The notes beneath the pieces are model-generated. The model did no database searches and was not told the DNA's origin. It saw only the letters and a program-made list of their open reading frames with translations. A DNA stretch of 60,034 nucleotides, taken from positions 1 to 60,034 of the IMG/VR virus record IMGVR_UViG_3300049215_000182; one strand, 5' to 3'. Numbering within the stretch: the first letter of the stretch is position 1; every line of letters starts with the position of its first letter. A program made the translations under genes and the position numbers. Shown here one piece after another: positions 15,381-23,721 of this stretch. The DNA comes from a virus.

Positions 15381-16086
15381 TCGTAACCATAACAACCACA
15401 ACCATAACTATGATTACCCGGATGAACCCGGAAAAAGCAATCCAAAAGTCATTGGCTTCTGCGGGGCTGGAGGTGTAGGCAAGACTACTACAGCTTTGAT
15501 GCTCACGACTTACTTGAAGCCCTATGGCTATGGGTTCCTACCCAGCAGCAGTAGGAGTGTGTTCGCTGCTATGGGTATCTCTTCAGAAGCTGATCAACAT
15601 AGTCTATCAGATACTAAACGATGGGCATTACAGAAGAATATCCAACTTGCCCATAATCGAAAGATACTTGAGAGTAGGGGCAAGAACCTCATCTGTGACC
15701 GCACACAATTGGATCAATTCTGTTATGCTCTACAGTATTGCTCAACATATCTGGATGAGAGTAAGATTAATTGGCTACTGGATCTGACTAGCGATGCCAT
15801 GAGCCGCTTTGACATGATTTTCTATTTCCCCTTATGTACATGGCCAGATACAGATGACGGGATGCGTACACCATTGCCTGGTCCTCGTGTCATGTTCGAC
15901 TTCCTACTTCAGGGTGTTCTTACAGACCTCGGCCGCAGCTATTATGTTGTACCTGCTACTGATACTACCTCACGTTGTGCTCTTATCCTCAAGGTAATGG
16001 CTCAACGCGGCTTCATTGACCCATGTAAACTTGATCAGGAGATGTTCAACTTAATTAGCCCTCAAGTGGGGGGCTACAATGGCTGA
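15370..16086 (+). CDS. P-loop nucleotide kinase/ATPase (238 aa)
   Basis: A Walker A motif, GAGGVGKT, stands at residues 32-39 after a strand (KVIGFC). A later ICDRTQLDQFCYAL segment gives the conserved Asp-Arg seen in deoxynucleoside and thymidylate-type kinases and in AAA_28/NadR-like kinases. The C-terminal part has a strand plus acidic motif (FDMIFYFPLCTWPDT). Length and layout suit a phage nucleotide kinase that feeds DNA synthesis; the substrate cannot be read from the sequence. The Asn/His-rich N-terminus (about 20 residues) is likely disordered. AGGAGG precedes ATG 15370. Confidence 0.7.
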   Translation: MSDNRNHNNHNHNYDYPDEPGKSNPKVIGFCGAGGVGKTTTALMLTTYLKPYGYGFLPSSSRSVFAAMGISSEADQHSLSDTKRWALQKNIQLAHNRKILESRGKNLICDRTQLDQFCYALQYCSTYLDESKINWLLDLTSDAMSRFDMIFYFPLCTWPDTDDGMRTPLPGPRVMFDFLLQGVLTDLGRSYYVVPATDTTSRCALILKVMAQRGFIDPCKLDQEMFNLISPQVGGYNG

Positions 16087-16135
16087 GCCTGAGCCTAAAC
16101 CTAAAAATAATTTGGACAGACAATCATTTTGACCA

Positions 16136-16164
16136 TTGAGACCCTTTTAGAATTGATATATAAT
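16136..16164 (+). promoter_or_regulatory. Sigma70-type promoter P8
   Basis: TTGAGA (16136-16141), a 17-bp spacer and TATAAT (16159-16164). ATCATTTTGACCATTGAGAC is shared with P5. It starts the run of genes from 16185 to 21272. Confidence 0.8.
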
Positions 16165-16184
16165 AAGGTTGTTAAGAGGAAATA

Positions 16185-16571
16185 ATGTATCTGAAAGGGG
16201 TACAGAAGATGTCTCAGGCAATCAGTGCTTTGAATGGAGAGGGTTGGATCAAGGCTGAGGATCGGGTGCAATCTCGCAATGGTGGAATGCCAATGAAGTG
16301 GGATGCACAGAAGTATCAGCTAGGGTCATATAATCATGATCAAGTCAGAGTATGGTGCGTGCGAGATGCTGTCTGGCAGACATTTCGGCTTTCGCTGAAA
16401 GGTGTCTCGACGCAGGTGAAACTGATGCGGCTGGAGTGGTGGTGGCGTAATAAGATGCAGGTTGCTTCGACGGCTGAGCAGCAAGAGCGTGTTCGCTGTC
16501 AAGTGACAAACTACTTGTACGCATTAAAGCGTGGCGGACAGCTCGGCGACAATTTGGAAGTGAGGAGGTAA
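16185..16571 (+). CDS. Hypothetical protein (128 aa)
   Basis: Two starts are plausible. ATG 16185 follows AGAGGA at about 5 nt. ATG 16209 follows GAAAGGGG at about 8 nt and begins MSQAISALNGEGW. The protein appears to be alpha/beta, with several Trp residues (VWCVRDAVWQTFRLSL; RLEWWWRNKM). No family is recognised. TAATG overlap with the next gene shows translational coupling. Confidence 0.65.
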   Translation: MYLKGVQKMSQAISALNGEGWIKAEDRVQSRNGGMPMKWDAQKYQLGSYNHDQVRVWCVRDAVWQTFRLSLKGVSTQVKLMRLEWWWRNKMQVASTAEQQERVRCQVTNYLYALKRGGQLGDNLEVRR

Positions 16572-16921
16572 TGAGTCAGGTTCGTGAGAAGCATTTCAAA
16601 TGCAGAGCAAGGTTACCTAAGATCACAGTCACAGTCACAGCCAAAGCAGGTGCAAGTGTTGATCCTGATTGGCCGATGGCTGGCAAGAGAGATATTTTCA
16701 AGGCTCAGCTGTCGATCAGCAATGGCTTACCATACCAGACTGTCTTGCTCTACAATAAGAAGAAGAGCGTCATGTCTGAGATCAAGGCAGAAGCAGACAT
16801 GCTGAAGCTCTTCAGAGGCAGCATGAAGATGTTTCTCACCATCACCTACGTGAAAGATCCAGCAGGGCCTAACAAGTACAAGCTGCTGGTTGGCTCACGT
16901 GTGTTAGATAGGGATTGGTGA
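16571..16921 (+). CDS. Hypothetical protein (116 aa)
   Basis: It overlaps the previous stop by one base, and AGGAGG is placed just upstream. The chain is basic and rich in strands (ITVTVTAKAG; MKMFLTITYVKD; YKLLVGSRVLD), suggesting a small beta-rich fold. No known domain. Confidence 0.65.
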   Translation: MSQVREKHFKCRARLPKITVTVTAKAGASVDPDWPMAGKRDIFKAQLSISNGLPYQTVLLYNKKKSVMSEIKAEADMLKLFRGSMKMFLTITYVKDPAGPNKYKLLVGSRVLDRDW

Positions 16922-16923
16922 GT

Positions 16924-17175
16924 ATGAATGTAGGCGAAAGTGGGAGTGGAAGTGAAAAATGGCCAGCCTGTGAGAGGCAGACATCGCCTAAGTGTGATGG
17001 AGAAGTCAATCCAAAGCGTTGGGCTCTAGGCTACAGATCTTGTGTCGATTGTGGCGACGGGAAGAAGGAATTCACTAGTGCACCAATGCATAAGTCAGGC
17101 TATGTGTTGGTGACAAATGCTGCTGACTTGAAGTTCCTTTGCGTAGCGACTCCAAGAGAGGGTCAGAATTCATGA
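16924..17175 (+). CDS. Small Cys-rich, zinc-binding-like protein (83 aa)
   Basis: Four cysteines arranged C...C and CVDC (ACERQTSPKCDGE, RSCVDCGDG) resemble a treble-clef or zinc-ribbon metal site. ATG 16924 is taken; GTG 16918 and TTG 16915 are in frame just upstream. It starts 2 bp after the previous gene. Function unknown; small zinc proteins are common in phage early operons and may bind nucleic acid or host enzymes. Confidence 0.65.
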   Translation: MNVGESGSGSEKWPACERQTSPKCDGEVNPKRWALGYRSCVDCGDGKKEFTSAPMHKSGYVLVTNAADLKFLCVATPREGQNS

Positions 17176-17199
17176 GCATCCAGGAGTGGAGACTATCCT

Positions 17200-17673
17200 A
17201 TGCCGAGTGACAGAAAGGCCGGTCCAAAGAGGAATCGCATCCCTCTGTTAAACTCTCCTGTCTTTGCTATACGCGGCGAGGCTGTCAAATGGCCTACTCT
17301 ACGAGGTGCCTACCTGATAGACAAGTCCATCCTTGAGCTGCGTAAGATTGCCTTCGGTGTGATATTCCTTGAGGGGAATTACAACACACGGCTGAACTAC
17401 GACAAGAAACCATCCTTGGAGAGGGCTGTGTTCTTCGAACACCTCCACAAGGTGGATGGCGATCAGCTCTTCTTGCTATGCTGGATCGGGAACTATCATG
17501 CAGGCAGTATCTTCCACTGTGCTTGGCAGTTTCCACAACATCTCAATTGGCCTACACAGCCTTTAGAGTATGCTGCCTATCGAACGTATCGGCAGGTAGC
17601 CAACATCCTTTACGCGGATATTCCACGTGAAGAACGAGACCTTGAAGTCCGTCAATTCCTGAAAGAGGTATGA
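17200..17673 (+). CDS. Hypothetical protein (157 aa)
   Basis: An alpha/beta soluble protein with a basic N-terminus and conserved-looking aromatic stretches (FGVIFLEGNYNTRLNY; IGNYHAGSIFHCAWQFPQHL). No family is recognised. GGAG lies 7 nt before ATG 17200. It is in the P8 operon ahead of a membrane microprotein. Confidence 0.65.
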   Translation: MPSDRKAGPKRNRIPLLNSPVFAIRGEAVKWPTLRGAYLIDKSILELRKIAFGVIFLEGNYNTRLNYDKKPSLERAVFFEHLHKVDGDQLFLLCWIGNYHAGSIFHCAWQFPQHLNWPTQPLEYAAYRTYRQVANILYADIPREERDLEVRQFLKEV

Positions 17674-17679
17674 CACAAC

Positions 17680-17868
17680 ATGAGCATCTTCGCTGACATC
17701 AACACGCCTAAGTTCTGGGCACAGACAACTCTCTTCCTCATATTCTTTGCCTGGGGCTTTGGAGTAGGTACCTACTATGGCTACCACAAGTCTCGCGGTG
17801 CATCGCAGGCGTCTGCCCTACATTCACCCCGATGCGGGAATGAGCATGAAGATTACGGCTGTGACTAA
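17680..17868 (+). CDS. Small single-pass membrane protein with repeat-derived tail (62 aa)
   Basis: Residues 14-36 (AQTTLFLIFFAWGFGVGTYY) form one hydrophobic span. The tail (SRGASQASALHSPRCGN) is encoded by dispersed repeat A copy 4, so the original C-terminus was probably shorter or different. The end overlaps the start of the next gene by about 29 nt. Confidence 0.55.
   Translation: MSIFADINTPKFWAQTTLFLIFFAWGFGVGTYYGYHKSRGASQASALHSPRCGNEHEDYGCD
17792..17830 (+). repeat. Dispersed repeat A, copy 4
   Basis: The arm matches 12811-12834, and the core plus CTACATTCACCCC matches 7566-7604. It spans the 3' end of the membrane-protein gene and reaches to just before the next start codon. Confidence 0.75.
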
Positions 17869-18175
17869 CAAAAATCGAACCCGTGGACTTAGAACAGATC
17901 CCCGCCCTGAGCGGAGGCTTCCGCCAGATCAGGTCGTAGGGACCATTATCTCCTTGAGAGTCCCTGTTTGGCTGGAAGCCATTCTCAGGAAAGAAGCCCA
18001 CAACAAGGGCTTACGCCCGGGTGTGTATGTACGGAAGCTCCTGGTGGAGATGTATGGCCACAAAGACATCTCACGCTGCAAAGACCACCGTCTGAACAAG
18101 CAACAGCGCCGACAACAACAACAGACCCAAACCCAGACCCTGATCACCCACCCTCAGGGCTATCTACCACTCTAA
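17840..18175 (+). CDS. Ribbon-helix-helix-like protein (111 aa)
   Basis: The middle segment reads as a strand followed by two helices: VVGTIISLRVPVWLEAIL, RKEAHNKG, RPGVYVRKLLVEMYG. This is the pattern of ribbon-helix-helix/CopG-like DNA-binding proteins. The C-terminus is Gln/Thr-rich. The start is uncertain: ATG 17840, ATG 17846 or, through the repeat, ATG 17777. The first two avoid translating repeat A. A regulator is the most likely role. Confidence 0.6.
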   Translation: MSMKITAVTNKNRTRGLRTDPRPERRLPPDQVVGTIISLRVPVWLEAILRKEAHNKGLRPGVYVRKLLVEMYGHKDISRCKDHRLNKQQRRQQQQTQTQTLITHPQGYLPL

Positions 18176-18187
18176 GGTAGCACGACC

Positions 18188-18796
18188 ATGGATGACGACA
18201 AGACCACCAACGAGCATCTGGTGAAGGGCAAGCCTCGCAAGAGGAAGATACACAAAAGACCTAACCGGAAGAAAAAGGAAGCCGATCGTGGATGCTTCTT
18301 GCGTAGGCTATCTTACAATTCCTTCTCCATGATGCTTGAGCGGTGCAACAATCCTAAACACGTGGGCTATGCCGAGTATGGTGGGCGAGGCATACATGTG
18401 TTTGATCGCTGGCAGCCTACCCACGCAGATGATCCTCATAGTGATCTAGGTCCTACGAAGCTACAGGCTTTTGAGTGGTTCCTGAAAGATGTCGGCTTAC
18501 GTCCTAGTAGGAATCATACTCTTGACAGAATTGATCCTAATGGCCATTATGTCCCTGGTAATGTCAGATGGGCAACCTATGAAGAGCAGGGTAGCAACAA
18601 GCGATGCACACACTACGTACTGCACCCCAAGACAGGCAAGAGGATCCCGGCTGCTACTCTAGCACGTGAGTTAGGTATGTCGTACCAAAGCCTTCGTGCC
18701 AGGCTAATGAAAGCAGGTACTTGGTATAGCCTGATGCTCAACAAAAACGACAAAGACAATGACGGCACAAAGGTGAAAGACCTAAAAGATGCATGA
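18188..18796 (+). CDS. HNH-type protein of the GGRGI...DRIDPNG...NVRWAT class
   Basis: This 202-residue protein has YGGRGIHVFDRW at about 62-73, then HTLDRIDPNGHYVPGNVRWA and TYEEQGSNKR at about 114-141, followed by a helix-turn-helix-like end (IPAATLARELGMSYQSLRAR). This layout is well known from phage HNH/AP2-linked homing endonucleases and free-standing phage proteins of this class. The His, Asp and Asn positions of the core are present (H..DRID..G.Y.PGN.RWAT), so it may be active, unlike the two degenerate HNH-like genes at 977-2940. It overlaps the ligase gene by 8 nt and could be a mobile gene sitting in the replication block. Confidence 0.75.
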   Translation: MDDDKTTNEHLVKGKPRKRKIHKRPNRKKKEADRGCFLRRLSYNSFSMMLERCNNPKHVGYAEYGGRGIHVFDRWQPTHADDPHSDLGPTKLQAFEWFLKDVGLRPSRNHTLDRIDPNGHYVPGNVRWATYEEQGSNKRCTHYVLHPKTGKRIPAATLARELGMSYQSLRARLMKAGTWYSLMLNKNDKDNDGTKVKDLKDA

Positions 18797-19730
18797 GAAC
18801 GTGAACGTGAACATTAAACCTTTTCGGCCTATGTTGGCGTATGATGGGGATCTCAGGATCTTTGAGAGACTCCTACAGTTCCATAAGAGGATCTATGCTA
18901 GCTACAAGCTAGATGGTATCCGGGCTACGGTTATGAATGGGCAGCTGATCTCTCGGTCGGGCAAGCTCATCAGGAGCCAACGAGCACAAGAACTGTTTGC
19001 CATCCCACAATTAGAGGGGGTTGATGGCGAACTCATCATTGGCCTACCAACAGGCAATGATGTCTTCAAGAGAACTGTGTCAGGCATCATGACAACGGAT
19101 GCCTCGGTTATCCCTTGGTTCCATGCCTTCGACATCGTCAGGAATGAGATGACATTCGAGGAGCGTCAGAAGTTCCTCTATGACAAAGCCCGAGATGCAA
19201 AGGTACTGTACCATACAAGTTTTAGATTAGTGCCTGTTGAACAGTTCAGGATCGAATGCCTGCCTGACCTCATCAGCTTAGAGCAGGCTGCTGTTGAGAA
19301 AGGCTATGAGGGTCTTATTGTTAGATCCCCCACTAGCAACTACAAGTTTGGCCGCTCAACGGAAAAAGAAGGGGGGATGGGTAAACTCAAGCGTTGGGAG
19401 GACGCTGAAGGTGTTGTCACTGGCTTCGAGGAGATGCTACATAACGACAACCCAGCGACGGTTGATGCTAGAGGCTATCAGGTGCGTTCGTCGCATAAGG
19501 AGAACAAGAGTGGCTTAGCCATGATGGGTAGGGTCATCATCAATGATCTTAAGTATGGGTGGGAAGTCAGAGTAGGCAGCGGCTTTAATCATGATGAGCG
19601 CCGAGAGATCTGGATGAACCCCCAGAACTACATGGGGAGGATCCTCAAGTATAAGTTCCTACCACATGGCACAGATAAGGTTGCAAGACATCCAGTCTTC
19701 GTAGGCTGGCGTCACAAGGAGGACATGTGA
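18789..19730 (+). CDS. ATP-dependent DNA ligase
   Basis: The nucleotidyl-transferase core starts with motif I, YKLDGIRA; Lys40 is the adenylation site. Motif III-like GVDGELIIG, motif IV-like GYEGLIVRSP and motif V-like GMGKLKRW follow in order. The C-terminal part matches the OB domain (AEGVVTGFEEML...GRVIINDL...VGSGF). At 313 residues it is a compact phage-type ligase sealing nicks during replication and recombination. It overlaps the previous gene and is followed immediately by a 31-residue membrane microprotein. Confidence 0.9.
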   Translation: MHENVNVNIKPFRPMLAYDGDLRIFERLLQFHKRIYASYKLDGIRATVMNGQLISRSGKLIRSQRAQELFAIPQLEGVDGELIIGLPTGNDVFKRTVSGIMTTDASVIPWFHAFDIVRNEMTFEERQKFLYDKARDAKVLYHTSFRLVPVEQFRIECLPDLISLEQAAVEKGYEGLIVRSPTSNYKFGRSTEKEGGMGKLKRWEDAEGVVTGFEEMLHNDNPATVDARGYQVRSSHKENKSGLAMMGRVIINDLKYGWEVRVGSGFNHDERREIWMNPQNYMGRILKYKFLPHGTDKVARHPVFVGWRHKEDM

Positions 19731-19731
19731 T

Positions 19732-19827
19732 ATGGACAAGCTATTTGTCGTGCTCATCTTGCTGCTTCTGGCTGTATTTCTTTTCCACCCACACTACTTG
19801 CACATTGGCTTAGGCTGGAGGTTCTAA
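19732..19827 (+). CDS. 31-residue membrane microprotein
   Basis: ATG 19732 has AAGGAGG 9 nt upstream, and its TAA overlaps the ATG of the helicase gene (TAATG), so translation is very likely. The chain MDKLFVVLILLLLAVFLF is one hydrophobic helix followed by HPHYLHIGLGWRF. It lies between ligase and helicase and is too short for routine gene calling. It could be a small inner-membrane protein tied to replication or simply a coupling element. Confidence 0.7.
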   Translation: MDKLFVVLILLLLAVFLFHPHYLHIGLGWRF

Positions 19828-21272
19828 TGGCAAACATACATGAGCTCTTGTACGGGAACACAAACTACAATACCCGTTTCCCCATTAAGGTCACACCTAG
19901 GCCTTACCAGTTGGAGGCTGTTAACTGGTTCATCAATGAGGCCAATTGCAAAGGGATCATCGCAGATGGTATGGGTCTAGGCAAGACTGGTGAAGTCTAC
20001 CTGGCTTGGAGAGCTGCTGGTTACCCTTTGCCTTGCTTGCTGATTGCTGGTCGCAATGCCCAGATAGCTTGGTTGAACCAAGCTGATGATTGGGGTTCTC
20101 CTGCTCCTGTCATCATACGAGGGAAGACACGAGAGATCCGCAAGGAGATGTGGGCTAAACATGGGTTGGGCTTTGTTGCCATAACACGTGAGTCATTGAA
20201 GCTGGATATTCGATCTGGCTTCGTGAACCCGAATATGTTCAAAGCTGTGATTGTGGATGAGTGCCACAAAGACTCCAACCGAAAGTCCGGCAATTTCGAG
20301 TCACTGAAGGCTGTGACACGGCACGCAAGCTTCATAGCTCTCACCTCGGGTAGCATTGCTCGTAGAGGTCCACAAAGTATGTGGGCCCCGTTGAACATCG
20401 TCAGGCCAAAGCTCTACACGTCCTATTGGCGTTTCCTTGAACGCTATTGCATTGTGACTCGTGGCGAGTATGGCGTGGAGATTCACGGAACGCAGAATGA
20501 AGAGGAGCTGAAGAGGTCCTTGAGCAAGGTAATGATCCGACGTACCAATGCTGAAGTTAGACCTCAGATGCCACCTAAAGTCCGTGACCTCGATAGCAAT
20601 GTCATGGAGATGTCTGATGACCAACGCAAGATGTATAATAGTATCATTGAGGAGCAACTTGTAGAACTGCCATCAGGAGGCGTCATAACTATACCTAGTA
20701 TTCTGGCAAAGATTCAGAGATTGCGGCAAGTATTGGTGACACCTAAACTACTCAGCTCCGAAGCGAGTTGGGGTGCAGGGCTCGATAGGCTTAGTGAACT
20801 CTTGGAGGATGCAGATGACCAGCATATGGCAGTATTTACTCCTTTTGCTAGTGCTCTGCCCTTTATTCGTGAGCGTCTACTGGCTTCGGGAATTGATTCA
20901 GAAAAGATCACTATACTTCGGGGTGGGCTCACAGTCGAAGAGCTCTCAGAGCGAATTGCCTACTTCAAACGAGTCAGAGGAATAGCTCTATGTTCCATCC
21001 GCTATGCAGAGAGCTTCGACTTGCAACCTGCAACGTGGGGCGTCTTCCTAGGCTTTGAGTGGGACGCTTGGGACAATCTCCAAGCCGAAGATCGGCTACA
21101 CAGAGGTGAGATCTCCAACCCAGTCAATATCTACTACATCCGCTACAAGGATGGGATTGACAGCGAGCTGGTGTTGAATGCCTTGGACACTAAGGTGAAC
21201 AACGTGATGGCTATCCTACGAGATATTGATCAAGTACGGCAGATGCTGAAGACAGTCAAACCTGAACGGTGA
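19827..21272 (+). CDS. SNF2-type SF2 helicase/ATPase (481 aa)
   Basis: The order of motifs is that of SF2/SNF2 ATPases: Q-like RPYQLEAVNWF (25-35), Walker A DGMGLGKT (47-54), motif Ia (LLIAGRNAQIAWL), Walker B DECH (144-147), motif III (IALTSGS), and C-terminal motifs HMAVFTPFAS and a Q-x-x-D/R-x-x-R-like end (NLQAEDRLHRG). Phage enzymes of this type remodel forks or drive recombination branch migration. No nuclease or SWI2-specific insertion is seen. TAATG coupling to the microprotein is upstream. Confidence 0.88.
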   Translation: MANIHELLYGNTNYNTRFPIKVTPRPYQLEAVNWFINEANCKGIIADGMGLGKTGEVYLAWRAAGYPLPCLLIAGRNAQIAWLNQADDWGSPAPVIIRGKTREIRKEMWAKHGLGFVAITRESLKLDIRSGFVNPNMFKAVIVDECHKDSNRKSGNFESLKAVTRHASFIALTSGSIARRGPQSMWAPLNIVRPKLYTSYWRFLERYCIVTRGEYGVEIHGTQNEEELKRSLSKVMIRRTNAEVRPQMPPKVRDLDSNVMEMSDDQRKMYNSIIEEQLVELPSGGVITIPSILAKIQRLRQVLVTPKLLSSEASWGAGLDRLSELLEDADDQHMAVFTPFASALPFIRERLLASGIDSEKITILRGGLTVEELSERIAYFKRVRGIALCSIRYAESFDLQPATWGVFLGFEWDAWDNLQAEDRLHRGEISNPVNIYYIRYKDGIDSELVLNALDTKVNNVMAILRDIDQVRQMLKTVKPER

Positions 21273-21288
21273 CGGTGAAGTAATGGTG

Positions 21289-21308
21289 ACCTAAAAATAT
21301 TTTTAGGT
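21289..21308. terminator. Perfect 20-bp palindrome, terminator or operator
   Basis: ACCTAAAAATATTTTTAGGT reads the same on both strands. As RNA it gives a short stem with a T-run, able to end the P8 transcript after 21272. As DNA it lies 17 bp upstream of the P9 -35 box, a position that would also suit an operator. Confidence 0.5.
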
Positions 21309-21324
21309 GACCATAAAATTCCTC

Positions 21325-21354
21325 TTGATTGACCTCTAATACCTATAGTATAAT
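21325..21354 (+). promoter_or_regulatory. Sigma70-type promoter P9
   Basis: TTGATT (21325-21330), an 18-bp spacer and TATAAT (21349-21354). It is almost identical to P6 from -45 to -7. It drives the nuclease, Sak4-like and SSB-like genes and possibly the 7-deazaguanine cluster. Confidence 0.85.
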
Positions 21355-21401
21355 CTATAGATAGTGAGAGCCACCCTTTGGGTGTATGTATAGGATCGCC
21401 A

Positions 21402-22646
21402 GTGTCCGAGAGTCAGAGTCATGAGTCAAGCTTCGATAGCGAACCTATAGGCGATTTCATATCTCTTCCTATTGAGGAGGATCAGGGCACATCGACTCTG
21501 CCTCTTCGTGTAGCTTATATTCGCACGAGTGATAGGTCAACCTTTCGGCGTTGCCGAAGGAAGTTTGGCTGGTCATACATCCACCGTGGAAATCGAACTA
21601 GTAGATTTGCCAAAGCCCCTTTGTGGTTTGGTACGGGCATTCATTATGCCTTTGAAGACTACCACGGGTACAAGAGATTCCCTACAGCTCGGATGGCCTT
21701 CGAGGGGTATGTAGATGCCTCTAAGCGAGTCCAAGGACTAGAGTTGCCGCCTAACTTAGCTGAGCTTACACAGCTTGGTCAAGGGATGTGCGACTATTAC
21801 GAGGAGTGGCTCTCCTCAAGAGATCCAGGTACAACACTCGTTGTCAACGGAGTACCCCAAGTTGAGGTACGTTTCCAGATCGAAGTCCCTCTTGATCCTG
21901 ATCTACTACGTAGCTATGGCTATGACAAATGCTATTATACCGGAACCATTGATCGTGTCATCCTCGATGAATATGGCCGTATATGGCTCTGTGACTATAA
22001 GACAGCTAAGAACATCATTACAGCACATTTGGATACCGATCCCCAGATCACAGCCTATTGCTGGGCAGCTACACAGATCTACGAGCAGCCTGTAGCTGGC
22101 TTCGTCTACCAGCAGCATAAGAAATCTGTTCCCAGAGAACCTGAATTTGTCAAGAGCACAGGGATGTTTAGTGTCGCCAAGACACTGAACACCACCCATG
22201 CTCTGTACAAGAAAGCTCTGGTGAATATGTATGGGTCAGCTGAGAAAGCACCTAGGATCAATGTTCAATACCTAAACAACTTAGCCTCTGAAGAGACCAA
22301 GTGTGCTGACAAAGTCATTCGCAGGGACTTCATTGAGCGGAATGAATACCAGATAGTCAACGAGAGCTGGAAGATCTTGGCTGAGTCAGCTGAGATGCTG
22401 AACCCCAATCTTGCATTGTTTCCCAATCCCACCAGAGATTGCAGCTGGGACTGTGATATGAAAGCCGCATGTATCAACTTGGATGATGGTGCGGATTGGG
22501 AATTTGAGCTTGAGAATAGTACCATAGACCGTGGAGAGGAAGATCTATCATGGCGACGACACCTACAAGTACCGCTACAAGACTATATACAACCAGCAAC
22601 ACAACTCTTCCTACCCCCGACACGCCACCTAAGACGCCGTCGGTAA
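21402..22646 (+). CDS. PD-(D/E)XK nuclease, RecB/Cas4-like
   Basis: Counted from GTG 21402 (414 aa) the protein has an N-terminal helical motif, RTSDRSTFRRCRRKFGWSY, and WFGTGIHYAFEDYHGY. The nuclease core IDRVILDEYGRIWLCDYKTA has the D-x-K of PD-(D/E)XK exonucleases at about 195-200. A late Q-rich helix (PQITAYCWAATQIY) corresponds to RecB motif QL.Y. Near the end, CSWDCDMKAAC recalls the Cys ligands of Cas4/AddB-type iron-sulphur nucleases. GTG 21402 has AGGA at 7 nt; TTG 21378 is in frame upstream. Together with the next gene it forms an exonuclease/annealing pair for recombination. Confidence 0.82.
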   Translation: MSESQSHESSFDSEPIGDFISLPIEEDQGTSTLPLRVAYIRTSDRSTFRRCRRKFGWSYIHRGNRTSRFAKAPLWFGTGIHYAFEDYHGYKRFPTARMAFEGYVDASKRVQGLELPPNLAELTQLGQGMCDYYEEWLSSRDPGTTLVVNGVPQVEVRFQIEVPLDPDLLRSYGYDKCYYTGTIDRVILDEYGRIWLCDYKTAKNIITAHLDTDPQITAYCWAATQIYEQPVAGFVYQQHKKSVPREPEFVKSTGMFSVAKTLNTTHALYKKALVNMYGSAEKAPRINVQYLNNLASEETKCADKVIRRDFIERNEYQIVNESWKILAESAEMLNPNLALFPNPTRDCSWDCDMKAACINLDDGADWEFELENSTIDRGEEDLSWRRHLQVPLQDYIQPATQLFLPPTRHLRRRR

Positions 22647-23638
22647 CTACAGGCACCACACACACAGCTAGTGCTGGTGCTGGAGGGATCCAGCCAGGGA
22701 GCCCATCTGGGTCCACTGCTACGCCTATGTCACCTGTTGCAGGGAAGGCACCCTTCATTGTACCCGTCAATCGACCTAGGCTGCCTTACTTGAAGGCTTT
22801 GGTCTATGGCGAGTATGGTGCAGGCAAGACCTGGCTCTTCGGTACATCAGCAGATGTCGCTGAGATGCGGGATGTCATTATGATCAGCGCGGAAGGTGGC
22901 GAACTGACACTCTATGATCCTGATCATCAGTTCCATCTCATCGATCCTGTGCGCGTAAGTAACTATGCTACAGTTGCCCGAGTCTATGACTACCTGAAAC
23001 TCCATTGCCAGTTCAGAGATGACCCATCGCCAGAGGCAGAACAGAAGCTTCGCAACCTACAGAACGTGATCATGCCTAACGCACCTGAAGAGCGTCTGCG
23101 GAGATACAAGACGGTCATCATAGACTCTCTCACCGAAGTAGAAGTCTATTGCATGAATCAGCTTCTCGGCGTCAATGACGCCACGAAGATTGACGAGGAG
23201 AGTTCTGCCGCCGAGTGGGCTCAATACAGGCAGCAGCACATGATGGTGCAGCGCCTCATCCGCAACTTTAGAGATCTCCCGATGCATGTGCTCTTCACCG
23301 CCGCGAGAGCGTATGTTCAGGACGAGCTGAAGAGGCAGATCTATTCTCCTATGATGACCGGCAAACTTGGAAGTCAAGTTCAAGGCTTCATGGATATGGT
23401 AGGCTATCTCATCATTGGTCAGGCAGCTGATGATCAGACAACGCCTCCCAGGAGGATGTACATCCAACAAGGGCCACGCTACGCAGCCAAGTCGAGGTTC
23501 AGCGTGTACAAGCCCCACTATTTCGACAATCCGACAATGGGGTCAATCCTGAAGCAAGTCGGGTTGTTGGGCGAAGTGCCTAAGTCAGGAGCCACACCAG
23601 TGACTGTGGCAAAGTCTACATTAGCACCGGCCACCTGA
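22550..23638 (+). CDS. Sak4-like RecA-fold ATPase (recombination mediator)
   Basis: This 362-residue protein has a 65-residue Thr/Ser/Pro-rich start, then the RecA-like core: KALVYGEYGAGKTWL (Walker A at 87-94), VIMISAEGGELTLYD, and Walker B-like KTVIIDSLTEVE. Phage Sak4 proteins of this AAA_24/RecA-fold group promote single-strand annealing together with an SSB. The next gene indeed looks like a single-strand-binding protein, supporting the call. The start overlaps the nuclease gene by 97 nt with AGAGGA upstream, so the low-complexity start is encoded in the overlap. Confidence 0.8.
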   Translation: MATTPTSTATRLYTTSNTTLPTPDTPPKTPSVTTGTTHTASAGAGGIQPGSPSGSTATPMSPVAGKAPFIVPVNRPRLPYLKALVYGEYGAGKTWLFGTSADVAEMRDVIMISAEGGELTLYDPDHQFHLIDPVRVSNYATVARVYDYLKLHCQFRDDPSPEAEQKLRNLQNVIMPNAPEERLRRYKTVIIDSLTEVEVYCMNQLLGVNDATKIDEESSAAEWAQYRQQHMMVQRLIRNFRDLPMHVLFTAARAYVQDELKRQIYSPMMTGKLGSQVQGFMDMVGYLIIGQAADDQTTPPRRMYIQQGPRYAAKSRFSVYKPHYFDNPTMGSILKQVGLLGEVPKSGATPVTVAKSTLAPAT

Positions 23639-23721
23639 TGTAGCCTTCTAAGGTTGTGCAACCTAATGCAGACCGTTAACAAGTACGACACTGTACTGGT
23701 ACTGCAATAAGGAGGATGACT

